Assembly: GCA_963835735.1 (NCBI GenBank)
Contig: CAWIGP010000005.1
Coordinates: 248,001-312,000 of the forward strand
Source of the DNA: DASQMT01 sp963835735
GTDB taxonomy: Bacteria; Actinomycetota; Thermoleophilia; Solirubrobacterales; Solirubrobacteraceae
Reading direction: 5' to 3'
DNA: 64,000 bases
Part shown: positions 42,008-50,017 of the stretch, piece after piece
How positions within the stretch are numbered: position 1 is the first letter of the stretch
Layout: each line of letters opens with the position of its first letter
Position numbers and translations under genes: made by a program
The notes under the pieces: generated by a model
The model's input: only the letters and a program-made list of their open reading frames with translations
The model's database searches: none
What the model was told of the DNA's origin: nothing

Positions 42008-42870
42008 GCGGTGGGGACAGTCGAGAGCAGTCCGTGGCGCTCGAGCATCGCGCGCACGGCGGCGGTCTCCGCGTCGTCGGCCTCCACCATCGGCAGCCGC
42101 AGCGTCCCGGCGTCGTGGCCGAGCAGGTTCAGCGCGGTCTTGACCGGCGTCGGGCTGGCCGTGATGAACATCGTCTCGTAGACATCGCCGAGCGACGCGT
42201 CGATCTCGGCCCGCGCTGCGGGCTCGTCGTACATGCGGCGCATCTCGGGGCCGACGATGTGCGACGCGACGCAGATCCCGCCCGCCCCGCCCATGTCCAG
42301 GCAGGCGGCGTAGATATCGTCGTTGCCGGCGAGCACGGCCATGCCGTCGATCGGCTGCAGCTCGGCGGAGTTGGCCTGCTTGACGCCGACGATCCAGTCG
42401 ATCTGCGCGAGCTCGGCGAGCAGGTCCGGGCCCATGTTGACCGCGGTGCGGCCGGGGATGTTGTAGACGAGCACGGGCGTGCCCTCGGCCGCGCGCGCGA
42501 CCTCCTGGAAGTGGCGCACGATCCCGCGCCGGTTCGGCTTGTTGTAGTAGGGGGTCACGGAAAGGACCGCCTCGGCGCCGGCGCGCACGACGCGCTCGGT
42601 CAGATCGGTGGCGTGCCGCGTGTCGTTCGAGCCGGCGCCCGCGATGACCGCGCCGTCGGAGCCCGCTTCGGTGACGATCAGCTCCACCAGCGCAATCAGC
42701 TCGTCGTCGGTCAGGGTCGCTCCCTCGCCGGTCGTGCCCGCGACTACTACGCCGTGCGAGCCGTTCGCCATCAGGTGGCGGGCGATCGCCACCGCCGCGT
42801 CGTCGTTGACGCGGCCGTCGGCGTGGAACGGCGTGACCATGGCCGTGAGCAGGCCTTCGTACGGGCGCAT
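42004..42870 (-). CDS. dapA: 4-hydroxy-tetrahydrodipicolinate synthase DapA
   Basis: DapA condenses pyruvate with aspartate semialdehyde, the entry to the diaminopimelate pathway. The 288-residue TIM-barrel protein shows VVAGTTGEGATLTDDELIAL, the catalytic Tyr in VTPYYNKPNRRG, VYNIPGRTAVNM, and the Schiff-base Lys in WIVGVKQANSAELQP. It starts with ATG and is translationally coupled to rnj. A 280-bp non-coding stretch with a palindromic element separates it from the upstream genes, although all run the same way. Confidence 0.95.
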   Translation of the reverse strand: MRPYEGLLTAMVTPFHADGRVNDDAAVAIARHLMANGSHGVVVAGTTGEGATLTDDELIALVELIVTEAGSDGAVIAGAGSNDTRHATDLTERVVRAGAEAVLSVTPYYNKPNRRGIVRHFQEVARAAEGTPVLVYNIPGRTAVNMGPDLLAELAQIDWIVGVKQANSAELQPIDGMAVLAGNDDIYAACLDMGGAGGICVASHIVGPEMRRMYDEPAARAEIDASLGDVYETMFITASPTPVKTALNLLGHDAGTLRLPMVEADDAETAAVRAMLERHGLLSTVPTA

Positions 42871-42938
42871 GGGCGACAGTTTCGCACGCGGCCCGGTCGG
42901 CGGGTCGCTCGGGGGGCGCGTTCGCGCGGTGCGCTCGG

Positions 42939-43158
42939 GGCAGCGTCAGCGTCGGTGAACTGCGGGCATTGAGGGAAGCGGGATCGGGCTGGGCTGGGGA
43001 TCCGGGGCGCCTTAGGGGCGCATAGCACCCTTAAGGCGCCCCACATCGATGCGGGGCGCCTTATCCACCTATGCGGTGGTTAGAGCGCCCCACATGAGCG
43101 CGCCCGCAATCCGGGCCCTCCCTCACTGCCCGCCGTTCTCCAGCGCCCGGGCTCAGCC
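42939..43158 (-). mobile_element. MITE-like palindromic element, copy 2
   Basis: About 220 bp, read on the minus strand. It opens with GAGCCCGGGCGCTGGAGAAC, shares GGGCCCGGAT and GCGCGCTCATG with copy 1, then forms hairpin I (43053-43069 with 43075-43091, arms GGGGCGC...CCACC) and hairpin II (43004-43042). It closes near 42939 with GTTCACCGACGC, as copy 1 does. The left arm contains the stop codon of the Pro/Ala-rich small gene. Head, hairpin order and ends match copy 1 in the same orientation relative to transcription. Confidence 0.72.
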
Positions 43159-43533
43159 GGCGAGCGGGTCGCCGCTCGTGAGCTTGGGTGGGGCGTAGCT
43201 GGGGTTGTTGCGGTCCTCGACGGGCGCGTCGGCCGCCTGCGGCGCCGGCGTCGGAGCCGGCACAGCGGGCGGTGCCGGCGCCTCAGCCGCGGGCGCGGGC
43301 GGTGCCGGGGGCGGCGCAGCCGGCTGCGGCACCGAGCCCGCGAGCGGATCGCCCTGCGGCGGCGTAGGCGAATCGGCCTCGGCCTGCGGGACCGGCCGCC
43401 CGTGCTTGTCGTACTCGACGGCGGGACCCGTCGCCTGGTCCTTCTGCTGGCTCGCGTTGAACTGCTTCTGCGCCTCGTCGAGCTTCGCCTGCGCCTGCTC
43501 GGCCATCTGCTTGGCCTTGTCCAAGAAACCCAT
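43153..43533 (-). CDS. small Pro/Ala-rich hypothetical protein
   Basis: 126 residues. The first 35 form an amphipathic charged helix (GFLDKAKQMAEQAQAKLDEA, then QKQFNAS), and the remainder is a disordered Pro/Ala/Gly-rich region with GDPLAG repeated twice, including at the very C-terminus. Proteins of this kind often occur in actinobacteria as short coiled-coil or membrane-associated proteins of unknown role. ATG of MGFLDK is preferred over an upstream GTG. Its stop lies in the end of a palindromic element. Confidence 0.6.
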   Translation of the reverse strand: MGFLDKAKQMAEQAQAKLDEAQKQFNASQQKDQATGPAVEYDKHGRPVPQAEADSPTPPQGDPLAGSVPQPAAPPPAPPAPAAEAPAPPAVPAPTPAPQAADAPVEDRNNPSYAPPKLTSGDPLAG

Positions 43534-43576
43534 GCCCGGTAGTGAACCAGCCACGCGACGAGCCGCGCAACGGGAT

Positions 43577-43885
43577 TCAGCCGCGGCGCTTCAGCGCCTC
43601 GGTGAACCGCCGCGGCACCGCTGGGTCCTCCCCCTCCTCCCACAGCGTCACCACGACGAGCTCGCCGCGCGGCTTGTCCTCGAGGCAGACGAAGACGATG
43701 TCGCCGTCGCGCACGTAGACCGAGCCGCGCTGGGCCGCCGCGCCCGGCGGCGGCTCGTACGAGACGTCGCCCGCCGTCCACGCGCGGCCCACCCGGGCGG
43801 CGATCTCGGTGCGGGCGTCGAGCGTCCCGCGGACGCGCTGGCGGTAGCGCTCGGCTGCGTGGTCGGTGACCGAGACTAGGGCCAC
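43577..43885 (-). CDS. small conserved hypothetical protein
   Basis: 102 residues: VTDHAAERYRQRVRGTLDAR, then VYVRDGDIVFVCLEDKPRGE and LVVVTLWEEGEDPAVP. The HAxxRxxQR start and beta-rich body recall RelE-like or DUF4258 folds, but the similarity is loose. It starts with GTG and overlaps the end of dapB by 10 bases, so it may be co-translated with it. In related genomes this position between dapB and dapA often carries thyX or a small unknown gene. Confidence 0.55.
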   Translation of the reverse strand: MALVSVTDHAAERYRQRVRGTLDARTEIAARVGRAWTAGDVSYEPPPGAAAQRGSVYVRDGDIVFVCLEDKPRGELVVVTLWEEGEDPAVPRRFTEALKRRG

Positions 43886-44532
43886 AGCAGGCGTTCGAGC
43901 CCGACCGTCACCCGGTCGGGGAGCCCGCCGACCGCGCGCACCGCCATCAGCACGCCCGGCATGAAGCTCGTCCGGTCGGTCGTGACGTGGCGGATCGTCA
44001 GCGTCTGGGCGACGTCGCCGAGGATCACGTCCTGATCGGCGACGACGCCCGGCAGCCGCACGGAGTGGATCGGCACGTCGCCCTCCATCAGCTCCGCCGT
44101 GCGCTTCGCGGTGCCCGACGGCGCGTCGAGCTTCGCCGCGTGGTGGTACTCGATGATCTCCGCGGCCCGCATGTGCCGCGACGCCTCGGCGGCGAAGCGC
44201 ATCATCAGCACCGCGCCGATCGCGAAGTTCGGTGCCACGAACGCGTTCGCGCTCGCCCCGGCGGCGGCCTGCCGCAGCGCGTCGACGTCGAAGCCGGTGG
44301 TGCCGATCACGACGTGACGGCCCGCGGCGAGCACAGCCCGCGCGTTGTCGAGCGCCGTGTCCGGGCGCGTGAAGTCGACGACGACGTCGCAGCCTTCGAG
44401 CACCTCGGCCAGCTCGCTGCCGAGTGCGGGATCGGCACGGCCCGTCAGCTCGAGATCGGAGGCGTCCTCGACCGCAGCGCACACCGTGCTGCCCATGCGG
44501 CCCGCGGCGCCCGCGACCGCGACGCGAATCAT
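43876..44532 (-). CDS. dapB: 4-hydroxy-tetrahydrodipicolinate reductase DapB
   Basis: DapB reduces the DapA product with NAD(P)H. The 218-residue protein has the nucleotide-binding VAVAGAAGRMGSTVCAAVED, DFTRPDTALDNARA, IGTTGFD, and the family signature EIIEYHHAAKLDAPSGTAKR with catalytic His and Lys. It is shorter than the E. coli enzyme by about 50 residues, which is normal in actinobacteria. Its ATG overlaps the M16 peptidase stop by four bases; dapA follows after two small genes. Confidence 0.95.
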   Translation of the reverse strand: MIRVAVAGAAGRMGSTVCAAVEDASDLELTGRADPALGSELAEVLEGCDVVVDFTRPDTALDNARAVLAAGRHVVIGTTGFDVDALRQAAAGASANAFVAPNFAIGAVLMMRFAAEASRHMRAAEIIEYHHAAKLDAPSGTAKRTAELMEGDVPIHSVRLPGVVADQDVILGDVAQTLTIRHVTTDRTSFMPGVLMAVRAVGGLPDRVTVGLERLLWP

Positions 44533-45758
44533 GCCGCGACGGGCTCGGCGGCCGGGCAGACCGGCGCCACGGCCTCGCAGAACGCGTCGCGCGAGGGCCC
44601 GATGCCGGCGGCCGACAGCCGCTCGGGCGCCCACAACTCGTCGACCAGCTCGCGCAGGTCGTCCATCTTCACGGCGTCGACCTTGGCCATCACCTCGTCG
44701 ACCTCGAGCAGCGGCAGGCCGTACAGCGTCGCCCCGCCGAGCCGGTTCATGCGCGCCGAGGAGGACTCCAGCGCCAGCACGACGCGCGCCTTGACGTTCT
44801 CTCTCGCGCGCGCGAGCTCCGCCTCGCTCGCCGGCTGCTCGCGCAGCCGCGCCAGCTCGGCGTCGACGACCGTCATCGCCTCGGCGAGGTTGTCCGGTCG
44901 GGTCCCGACGTACAGGCCGACCTGGCCGGTGTCCGTGTACTGGCCCGTGAACGAGTAGACCGCGTAGGCGAGCCCGCGCTCCTCGCGCACGCTCTGGAAC
45001 AGGCGCGACGAGGAGAGCCCGCCGAAGATCGCGTCGAGCACGCGCACCGCGTAGCGGCGCTCGTCGTGGCGCGGGAGCCCGGGGCCGCCGAGGCAGACGT
45101 GGACCTGCTCGGTGTCCTTTTCCTGGAACCGCACGCGCGCGTGCGGGAGCGCCGGCGCGGCGTCGGGCGCGGGCGCCCGCTCGCCGGCGCGCAGGCCGTC
45201 CAGCGTCTCTTGCGCCAGCGCGACGACCCGGTCGTGGTCGACCGAGCCGGCGGCCGCGATCACGACCGAGGCCGGCACGTAACGTCGGGCATGGAACGCG
45301 GCGATCCGGTCGACCGGGGTGTCGCGGATCACCGGCGCGCGGCCGATGATCGGGCGGCCGAGCGGATGGTCGCCGAAGACCGCGTCGCCGAGCACGTCGA
45401 AGACAGTGTCCTGCGGGTCGTCCTCGTACATCGCGATCTCCTCGAGCACGACCTCGCGCTCGGGGTCCACGTCGTTGAACGCCGGCCGCCACACCATGTC
45501 GGCGATCACCTCGAACGCGCGCGGCAGATGCTGGTCGAGCATCCGCGCATAGACGGTCGTGCCCTCCTTGTCGGTCCCCGCGTTCAGCTCGGCGCCCATC
45601 GCGTCGAACAGCTGGTCGATCTCGGCCGAGGCGAAGCGCGCGGTGCCGCGGAACAGCATGTGCTCGAGGAAATGCGACAGGCCGGCCTCCTCGACCAGCT
45701 CGCCGCGTGACCCGGCGCCGACGAAGAAGCCCAGGGCCGCGGATCGCACGGAGCCCAT
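44529..45758 (-). CDS. M16 family zinc peptidase (start codon uncertain)
   Basis: Zinc peptidase of the insulinase family encoded next to pnp in many actinobacteria. The catalytic HXXEH is SHFLEHMLF, with the downstream zinc-binding Glu in VVLEEIAMYEDDPQD. The later half holds the inactive second domain (ARVRFQEKDTEQVHVCLGGP, LSSSRLFQSVREERGLAYAV). The listed ATG gives 409 residues but leaves out the conserved first strand, which is present upstream in frame (TLDSGLRVVTE). There the codon where a GTG should overlap the pnp stop reads GTA, so the natural start may be lost or replaced by CTG at 45815. Confidence 0.85.
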   Translation of the reverse strand: MGSVRSAALGFFVGAGSRGELVEEAGLSHFLEHMLFRGTARFASAEIDQLFDAMGAELNAGTDKEGTTVYARMLDQHLPRAFEVIADMVWRPAFNDVDPEREVVLEEIAMYEDDPQDTVFDVLGDAVFGDHPLGRPIIGRAPVIRDTPVDRIAAFHARRYVPASVVIAAAGSVDHDRVVALAQETLDGLRAGERAPAPDAAPALPHARVRFQEKDTEQVHVCLGGPGLPRHDERRYAVRVLDAIFGGLSSSRLFQSVREERGLAYAVYSFTGQYTDTGQVGLYVGTRPDNLAEAMTVVDAELARLREQPASEAELARARENVKARVVLALESSSARMNRLGGATLYGLPLLEVDEVMAKVDAVKMDDLRELVDELWAPERLSAAGIGPSRDAFCEAVAPVCPAAEPVAA

Positions 45759-45820
45759 GTGCTCCGTGACGACCCGCAGCCCCGAGTCGAGCGTGGTGAG
45801 CCTGTGCTCAGGCAGGGCGG

Positions 45821-48091
45821 TTACCCGCGCTCCGGATCGCGGTCGCCGCGCGAGCTGCGGTCACGGTCCCGGTCGCGTCCGCGGCCGCCGCCGCGGCCGT
45901 TGCGGCGCGGCCCGCGGTCGCGGCTGCCGCCGCCGCCCATCGTCGGGTCGCCGGTGCCGACCGCCGCGAGCTCCTCCTTGGTCTTGCCCGCGATGTCCGG
46001 GTCCTCGGCGAGGCGCAGGCCGATGCGGCCGCGCTCCTTGTCGACCTCGACCACGCGGACCGAGATCTCGTCGCCCTTGTTGAGCACCTCCTCGACCGTC
46101 GCGACCCGCTGGCCGGGCGAGACGTTCGAGATGTGGAGCAGGCCGTCGGTGCCCTTGGCGAGCTCGACGAACGCGCCGAACGTCGTCGTCTTGACGACCT
46201 TCGCGGTGGCGAACTCGTCGCCGACCTCGACCTCCTTGGTCATCGAGCGGATCCGGTCGACCAGGGCGTCGCCCTGCTGGCCGGTCTGCGCGTAGACGCG
46301 GACGGTGCCGTCGTCCTCGACGTCGATCTGGGCCTCGAACTCCTCCGACAGGCCGCGGATCGTCTCGCCGCCCTTGCCGATCAGCAGGCCGATCTTGTCC
46401 GGATCGATCGAGATCGACGAGATCCGCGGCGCGAACTCCGACAGCTCCGTGCGCGGCGCGCCGATCGCGTCGTGCATCTTGCCGAGGATGAACAGCCGGC
46501 CCTCGCGCGCCTGCGTGAGCGCGTCACGCAGGATCTCGAACGTCACGCCGGTGATCTTGATGTCCATCTGGAGCGCGGTGATCCCGTTCTCCGTGCCGGC
46601 GACCTTGAAGTCCATGTCGCCGAGGTGGTCCTCCACGCCGGCGATGTCGGACAGGACCGTGTAGGCGTCGCCCTCCTTGATGAGGCCCATCGCCACGCCC
46701 GCCACCGGCGCCTTGAGCGGCACTCCGGCGTCCATCAGCGAGAGCGAGGAGCCGCACACCGAGGCCATCGACGAGGAGCCGTTGGACTCGAGGATGTCCG
46801 ACACGACGCGGATCGTGTACGGGAACTCCTCCTGCGGCGGGATCATCGGGACCAGCGCGCGCTCGGCGAGCGCGCCGTGGCCGATGTCGCGGCGCTTGGG
46901 GCCGCGCATGAAGCCGGCCTCGCCCACCGAGAACGGCGGGAAGTTGTAGTGGTGGAAGTAGCGCTTGGACGTCTCGAGCCCGAGGTTGTCCAGGCGCATC
47001 TCCTCGCGCGTGGTGCCGAGCGCGACCACCGACAGTGCCTGCGTCTGCCCGCGCGTGAACAGCGCTGAGCCGTGCGTGCGCGGCAGGATGCCGACCTCGA
47101 TCGAGATCGGGCGGATCTCGTTCTCCGAGCGGCCGTCGGGGCGCTTCTTGTGCACCGCGATGCGCTGGCGGATCATGTTCTTCTCGAGCTTGTCGAACGC
47201 GAGCTGCGCGCGCGACCGGTACTCGGCGTACGTCTCGGAGTCCGGCTCGCCGGAGTACTGGGCGAGCACCTCCTCCTCGACCGCCTTGGTGGCGTTCTGG
47301 CGCTCGATCTTGTCCTGCACGCTCGTGGCCTGGTCGAGCTGTGCGCCGTGCGACTGCTCGATCTGGCGGTACAGGTCCTCGTCCACCACCGGGGCGGTGA
47401 CCTCGAGCTTCTCCTTCGGCGCCTTGCCGGCGAGCTCGAGCTGCGCGGCGCAGAGCTTCTTGATCGCGCCATGGGCGATGTCGAGCGCGTCGAGCATCTC
47501 GGCCTCGGTGATCTCGTTGGCGCCCGCCTCGACCATCAGGATGGCCTCGTCGGTGCCGGCGACGACGAGGTCGAGGTCGGCCGTGAGCTGCTGCTCCTCG
47601 GTCGGGTTGATGACGAAGTTGCCTTCGACCTTGCCGATCCGGACCGCCCCGACCGGGGTCGGGAACGGGATGTTGGAGACCATCAGCGCCGCCGACGCGC
47701 CGTTCATCGCGAGGATGTCGTAGGGGTGGTCGTGGTCGATCGACAGCGGGATCGCCACGAGCTGCGTCTCGTAGCGCCAGCCCTTCGGGAACAGCGGGCG
47801 CAGCGGGCGGTCGATCATGCGGGCGATCAGCGTCGCCTTCTCCCCCGCGCGCCCCTCGCGCTTGAAGAACGAGCCGGGGATCTTGCCGGCCGCGTACATC
47901 CGCTCCTCGATGTCCACCGTGAGCGGCATGAAGTCGATGTCGCGGAGGTTCCCGGCGGTTGCGGTGGCCAGGACGCGGGTGTCGCCGGAGGCGACGAGGA
48001 CGGCGCCGGAGGCCTGCTTGGCCATGCGGCCCGTCTCGAACCGGATCTCCGCCCCGCCGATCTCGACGGAGACCTCGTGTACTTCTGCCAT
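45821..48091 (-). CDS. pnp: polyribonucleotide nucleotidyltransferase (PNPase)
   Basis: PNPase is a phosphorolytic 3'-5' exonuclease. The 756-residue protein has the first RNase PH domain (MAKQASGAVLVASGDTRVLA, PGSFFKREGRAGEKATLIAR), the helical linker, the second RNase PH domain (PRTHGSALFTRGQTQALSVV, SNGSSSMASVCGSSLSLMDA), a KH domain (IGLLIGKGGETIRGLSEEFE) and an S1 domain (TTFGAFVELAKGTDGLLHIS). The C-terminus is an Arg/Gly/Asp-rich tail ending DRDPERG. ATG is preceded by AAAGGAA at six bases. The stop TAA overlaps the position where the M16 gene should start. Confidence 0.97.
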   Translation of the reverse strand: MAEVHEVSVEIGGAEIRFETGRMAKQASGAVLVASGDTRVLATATAGNLRDIDFMPLTVDIEERMYAAGKIPGSFFKREGRAGEKATLIARMIDRPLRPLFPKGWRYETQLVAIPLSIDHDHPYDILAMNGASAALMVSNIPFPTPVGAVRIGKVEGNFVINPTEEQQLTADLDLVVAGTDEAILMVEAGANEITEAEMLDALDIAHGAIKKLCAAQLELAGKAPKEKLEVTAPVVDEDLYRQIEQSHGAQLDQATSVQDKIERQNATKAVEEEVLAQYSGEPDSETYAEYRSRAQLAFDKLEKNMIRQRIAVHKKRPDGRSENEIRPISIEVGILPRTHGSALFTRGQTQALSVVALGTTREEMRLDNLGLETSKRYFHHYNFPPFSVGEAGFMRGPKRRDIGHGALAERALVPMIPPQEEFPYTIRVVSDILESNGSSSMASVCGSSLSLMDAGVPLKAPVAGVAMGLIKEGDAYTVLSDIAGVEDHLGDMDFKVAGTENGITALQMDIKITGVTFEILRDALTQAREGRLFILGKMHDAIGAPRTELSEFAPRISSISIDPDKIGLLIGKGGETIRGLSEEFEAQIDVEDDGTVRVYAQTGQQGDALVDRIRSMTKEVEVGDEFATAKVVKTTTFGAFVELAKGTDGLLHISNVSPGQRVATVEEVLNKGDEISVRVVEVDKERGRIGLRLAEDPDIAGKTKEELAAVGTGDPTMGGGGSRDRGPRRNGRGGGRGRDRDRDRSSRGDRDPERG

Positions 48092-48105
48092 GTATTCCTT
48101 TCCCG

Positions 48106-48130
48106 ATCCGCCGCTCGGTCTGTGGCGGAC
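48106..48130 (-). promoter_or_regulatory. hairpin in the pnp leader
   Basis: On the minus strand GTCCGCC and GGCGGAT flank an 11-base loop, just upstream of the pnp ribosome binding site. Actinobacteria often carry a structured actino-pnp element in this position. The hairpin fits in location, but I cannot confirm the published consensus, so assignment is tentative. Confidence 0.35.
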
Positions 48131-48196
48131 CTCTTCTTTCACTCTGAAATCGTTTCGGTAGTGAGCGCCTTCAGGATAGCGGGGTAGGGTCGCGCG

Positions 48197-49300
48197 ATGG
48201 CCGCGCGGATCGTCGTCTTCGGCGCCACCGGTTACACCGGTCGCCTCACCGCTGAGCGGCTGGTCGCGCGGGGCGAATCCCCGCTCCTCGGCGGCCGCTC
48301 GGAGGCGCGCCTGCGCGAGCTCGCCGAGCGGCTCGGCGGGCTGGAGTGGCGGGTCGCCGACGTCGACCGCCCGGAGACCGTCGGCGCGCTGGTCGAGCAG
48401 GGCGACGTGCTGGTCAGCACGGTCGGGCCGTTCATGCGCTGGGGCGAGCCGGCGCTGCGCGCGGCGCTCGCGGCGGGCGGCGTATACATCGACTCGACCG
48501 GCGAGCCGCCGTTCATCCGGCGCGTGTTCGACGAGTTCGGCGAGCGCGCGCGGCGCGCCGGCGCGACGCTGCTGCCGGCGATGGGCTACGACTTCGTGCC
48601 GGGCTGCCTGGCGGGCGCGCTCGCGCTCGAGGAGGCCGGCGACGCCGCGACGCGGATCGACGTCGGCTACTACGCGCTCGGGGGCGGGCCGCAGTCGCTG
48701 AGCAGCGGGACGCGCGCGTCGATGAGCGGGATCGCGCTCGCGCCCGCGTTCGCGTTCCGCGGCGGCCGCGTGCGGACGGTTCGCTCGGCCGAGCGCCTGC
48801 GCTCGTTCGCGGTCCGCGGCAAGGACCGGCCGGCGATCTCGGTCGGCGGCGCCGAGCACTTCACGCTGCCTGCCGCGTACCCACAGCTGCGCGAGGTCAA
48901 CGTCTACCTCGGCTGGTTCGCGGGCCTCTCGCGCGCGCTCCAGCTCAGCTCCGGCGTGACCGCCGCGGTCGGTCGCATCCCCGGTCTCCGCCCGCTGCTG
49001 GTGCGCGGCGGCGACAAGCTCGCCGAGCTGGCCGGCCCGGGACCGGAGGCGGGCACGACGCCCGGCACCGCCGCGCACATCGCGGCCGCGGCGTACGGCA
49101 GCGATGGCGAGCAGCTCGCCGAGGTCCACGTCTCCGGCGCCGATCCGTATGACTTCACCGCCGGCTGCCTCGCGTGGGCGGCGCGGCGCGCCGCGCACGA
49201 GGGCGTCCTGGCGACCGGCGCGGCGGGCCCGCTCGAGGCGTTCGGCCTGGAGGCGCTGCAGGCCGGCTGCGCGGAGGCGGGCATCGAGGCCGTCCGCTAG
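48197..49300 (+). CDS. saccharopine dehydrogenase-like NAD(P)-binding protein
   Basis: 367 residues with a Rossmann start, RIVVFGATGYTGRLTAERLV, followed by GRSEARLRELAERLGGLEWR, VSTVGPFMRWGEPALRAALA, YIDSTGEPPFIRR, and ATLLPAMGYDFVPGCLAGAL. This is the trans-enoyl-reductase-like branch of the saccharopine dehydrogenase fold, common in actinobacteria. No lysine-pathway role follows from this. The ATG is 105 bases from the divergent pnp start. Its stop overlaps the convergent cupredoxin gene by four bases. Confidence 0.82.
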   Translation: MAARIVVFGATGYTGRLTAERLVARGESPLLGGRSEARLRELAERLGGLEWRVADVDRPETVGALVEQGDVLVSTVGPFMRWGEPALRAALAAGGVYIDSTGEPPFIRRVFDEFGERARRAGATLLPAMGYDFVPGCLAGALALEEAGDAATRIDVGYYALGGGPQSLSSGTRASMSGIALAPAFAFRGGRVRTVRSAERLRSFAVRGKDRPAISVGGAEHFTLPAAYPQLREVNVYLGWFAGLSRALQLSSGVTAAVGRIPGLRPLLVRGGDKLAELAGPGPEAGTTPGTAAHIAAAAYGSDGEQLAEVHVSGADPYDFTAGCLAWAARRAAHEGVLATGAAGPLEAFGLEALQAGCAEAGIEAVR

Positions 49301-50017
49301 CGCAGGGTGAAGCTCTCCTCGCGCACGCCGGATCTGTTGCCGGCGACATCGGTGGCTTGCACGCGGACGGCGTAGCGACCGGGCTTGAGCCTGCGGACGG
49401 TCACCGAGCCGCGGCGCGCCGCCGTCGCCTTCTTGGTCTTCACCGTCCTGCCGCGGCGGACGAACCGCACGGAGACCACGGATTGCTCGCTGACCCGGAA
49501 CGACACCCGAACCCACCTGCGCGACTTGCGGGCGGAGACGCCGCGCAGCGCCGGCTTCACCGCGTCGAGCCCTCCGATCTCGAACGCCGCGGGGGTGATC
49601 GCGCCGCCGTCGAACGCCGCGGGGGTGATCGCGCCGTCGTTCGGGAACGGCTGCTCGCTAAGGGGCGGGGGCGGCGGCGGCGGTGGGCTGCCGACCGTCA
49701 CCTTGCCCACCATCGTGGCGCTGTGGAGCTTGACATCGTATCTCGTAGATCCCCTCGGCGGTGAACGTGAACGACGTCGGCGCGGCCGGCATTCCCGTCG
49801 CGCTCGAGTGCGCCCAGTTCGGACTGGTCGCCAATACGTTGTGCGGCTGGGTCGGCTCGAACGTCCACGTCACCGTGTCGCCGGCGGCGACGCTGATTTC
49901 GGGCTTGTCCCAGGCGAGCGAGTCGAGGCCCCGGACGTGCACCTCGGCGGCCGCGGCCGGCGCCGCGGCGCTCAGCGCGAGCCCGGACCCAAGCAGCAAG
50001 GCGATCCGACGCCTCAC
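49297..50017 (-). pseudogene. secreted cupredoxin with a one-base frameshift
   Basis: A signal peptide (RRRIALLLGSGLALSAAAPA) leads into a type I copper domain: EISVAAGDTVTWTFEPTQPH (first His ligand), FTFTAEGIYEIRC. One extra base at about 49732, right after the Cys codon, breaks the frame; skipping it gives IRC-KLHSATMVGKVTVG with the expected Cys, His and Met ligands. A Pro-rich linker, a 30-bp tandem duplication (GGAITPAAF twice) and an Arg/Val-rich Ig-like domain ending in SFTLR follow. GTG overlaps the multicopper oxidase stop (GTGA), so the gene is in that operon. Either a sequencing error or a recent pseudogene. Confidence 0.75.
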
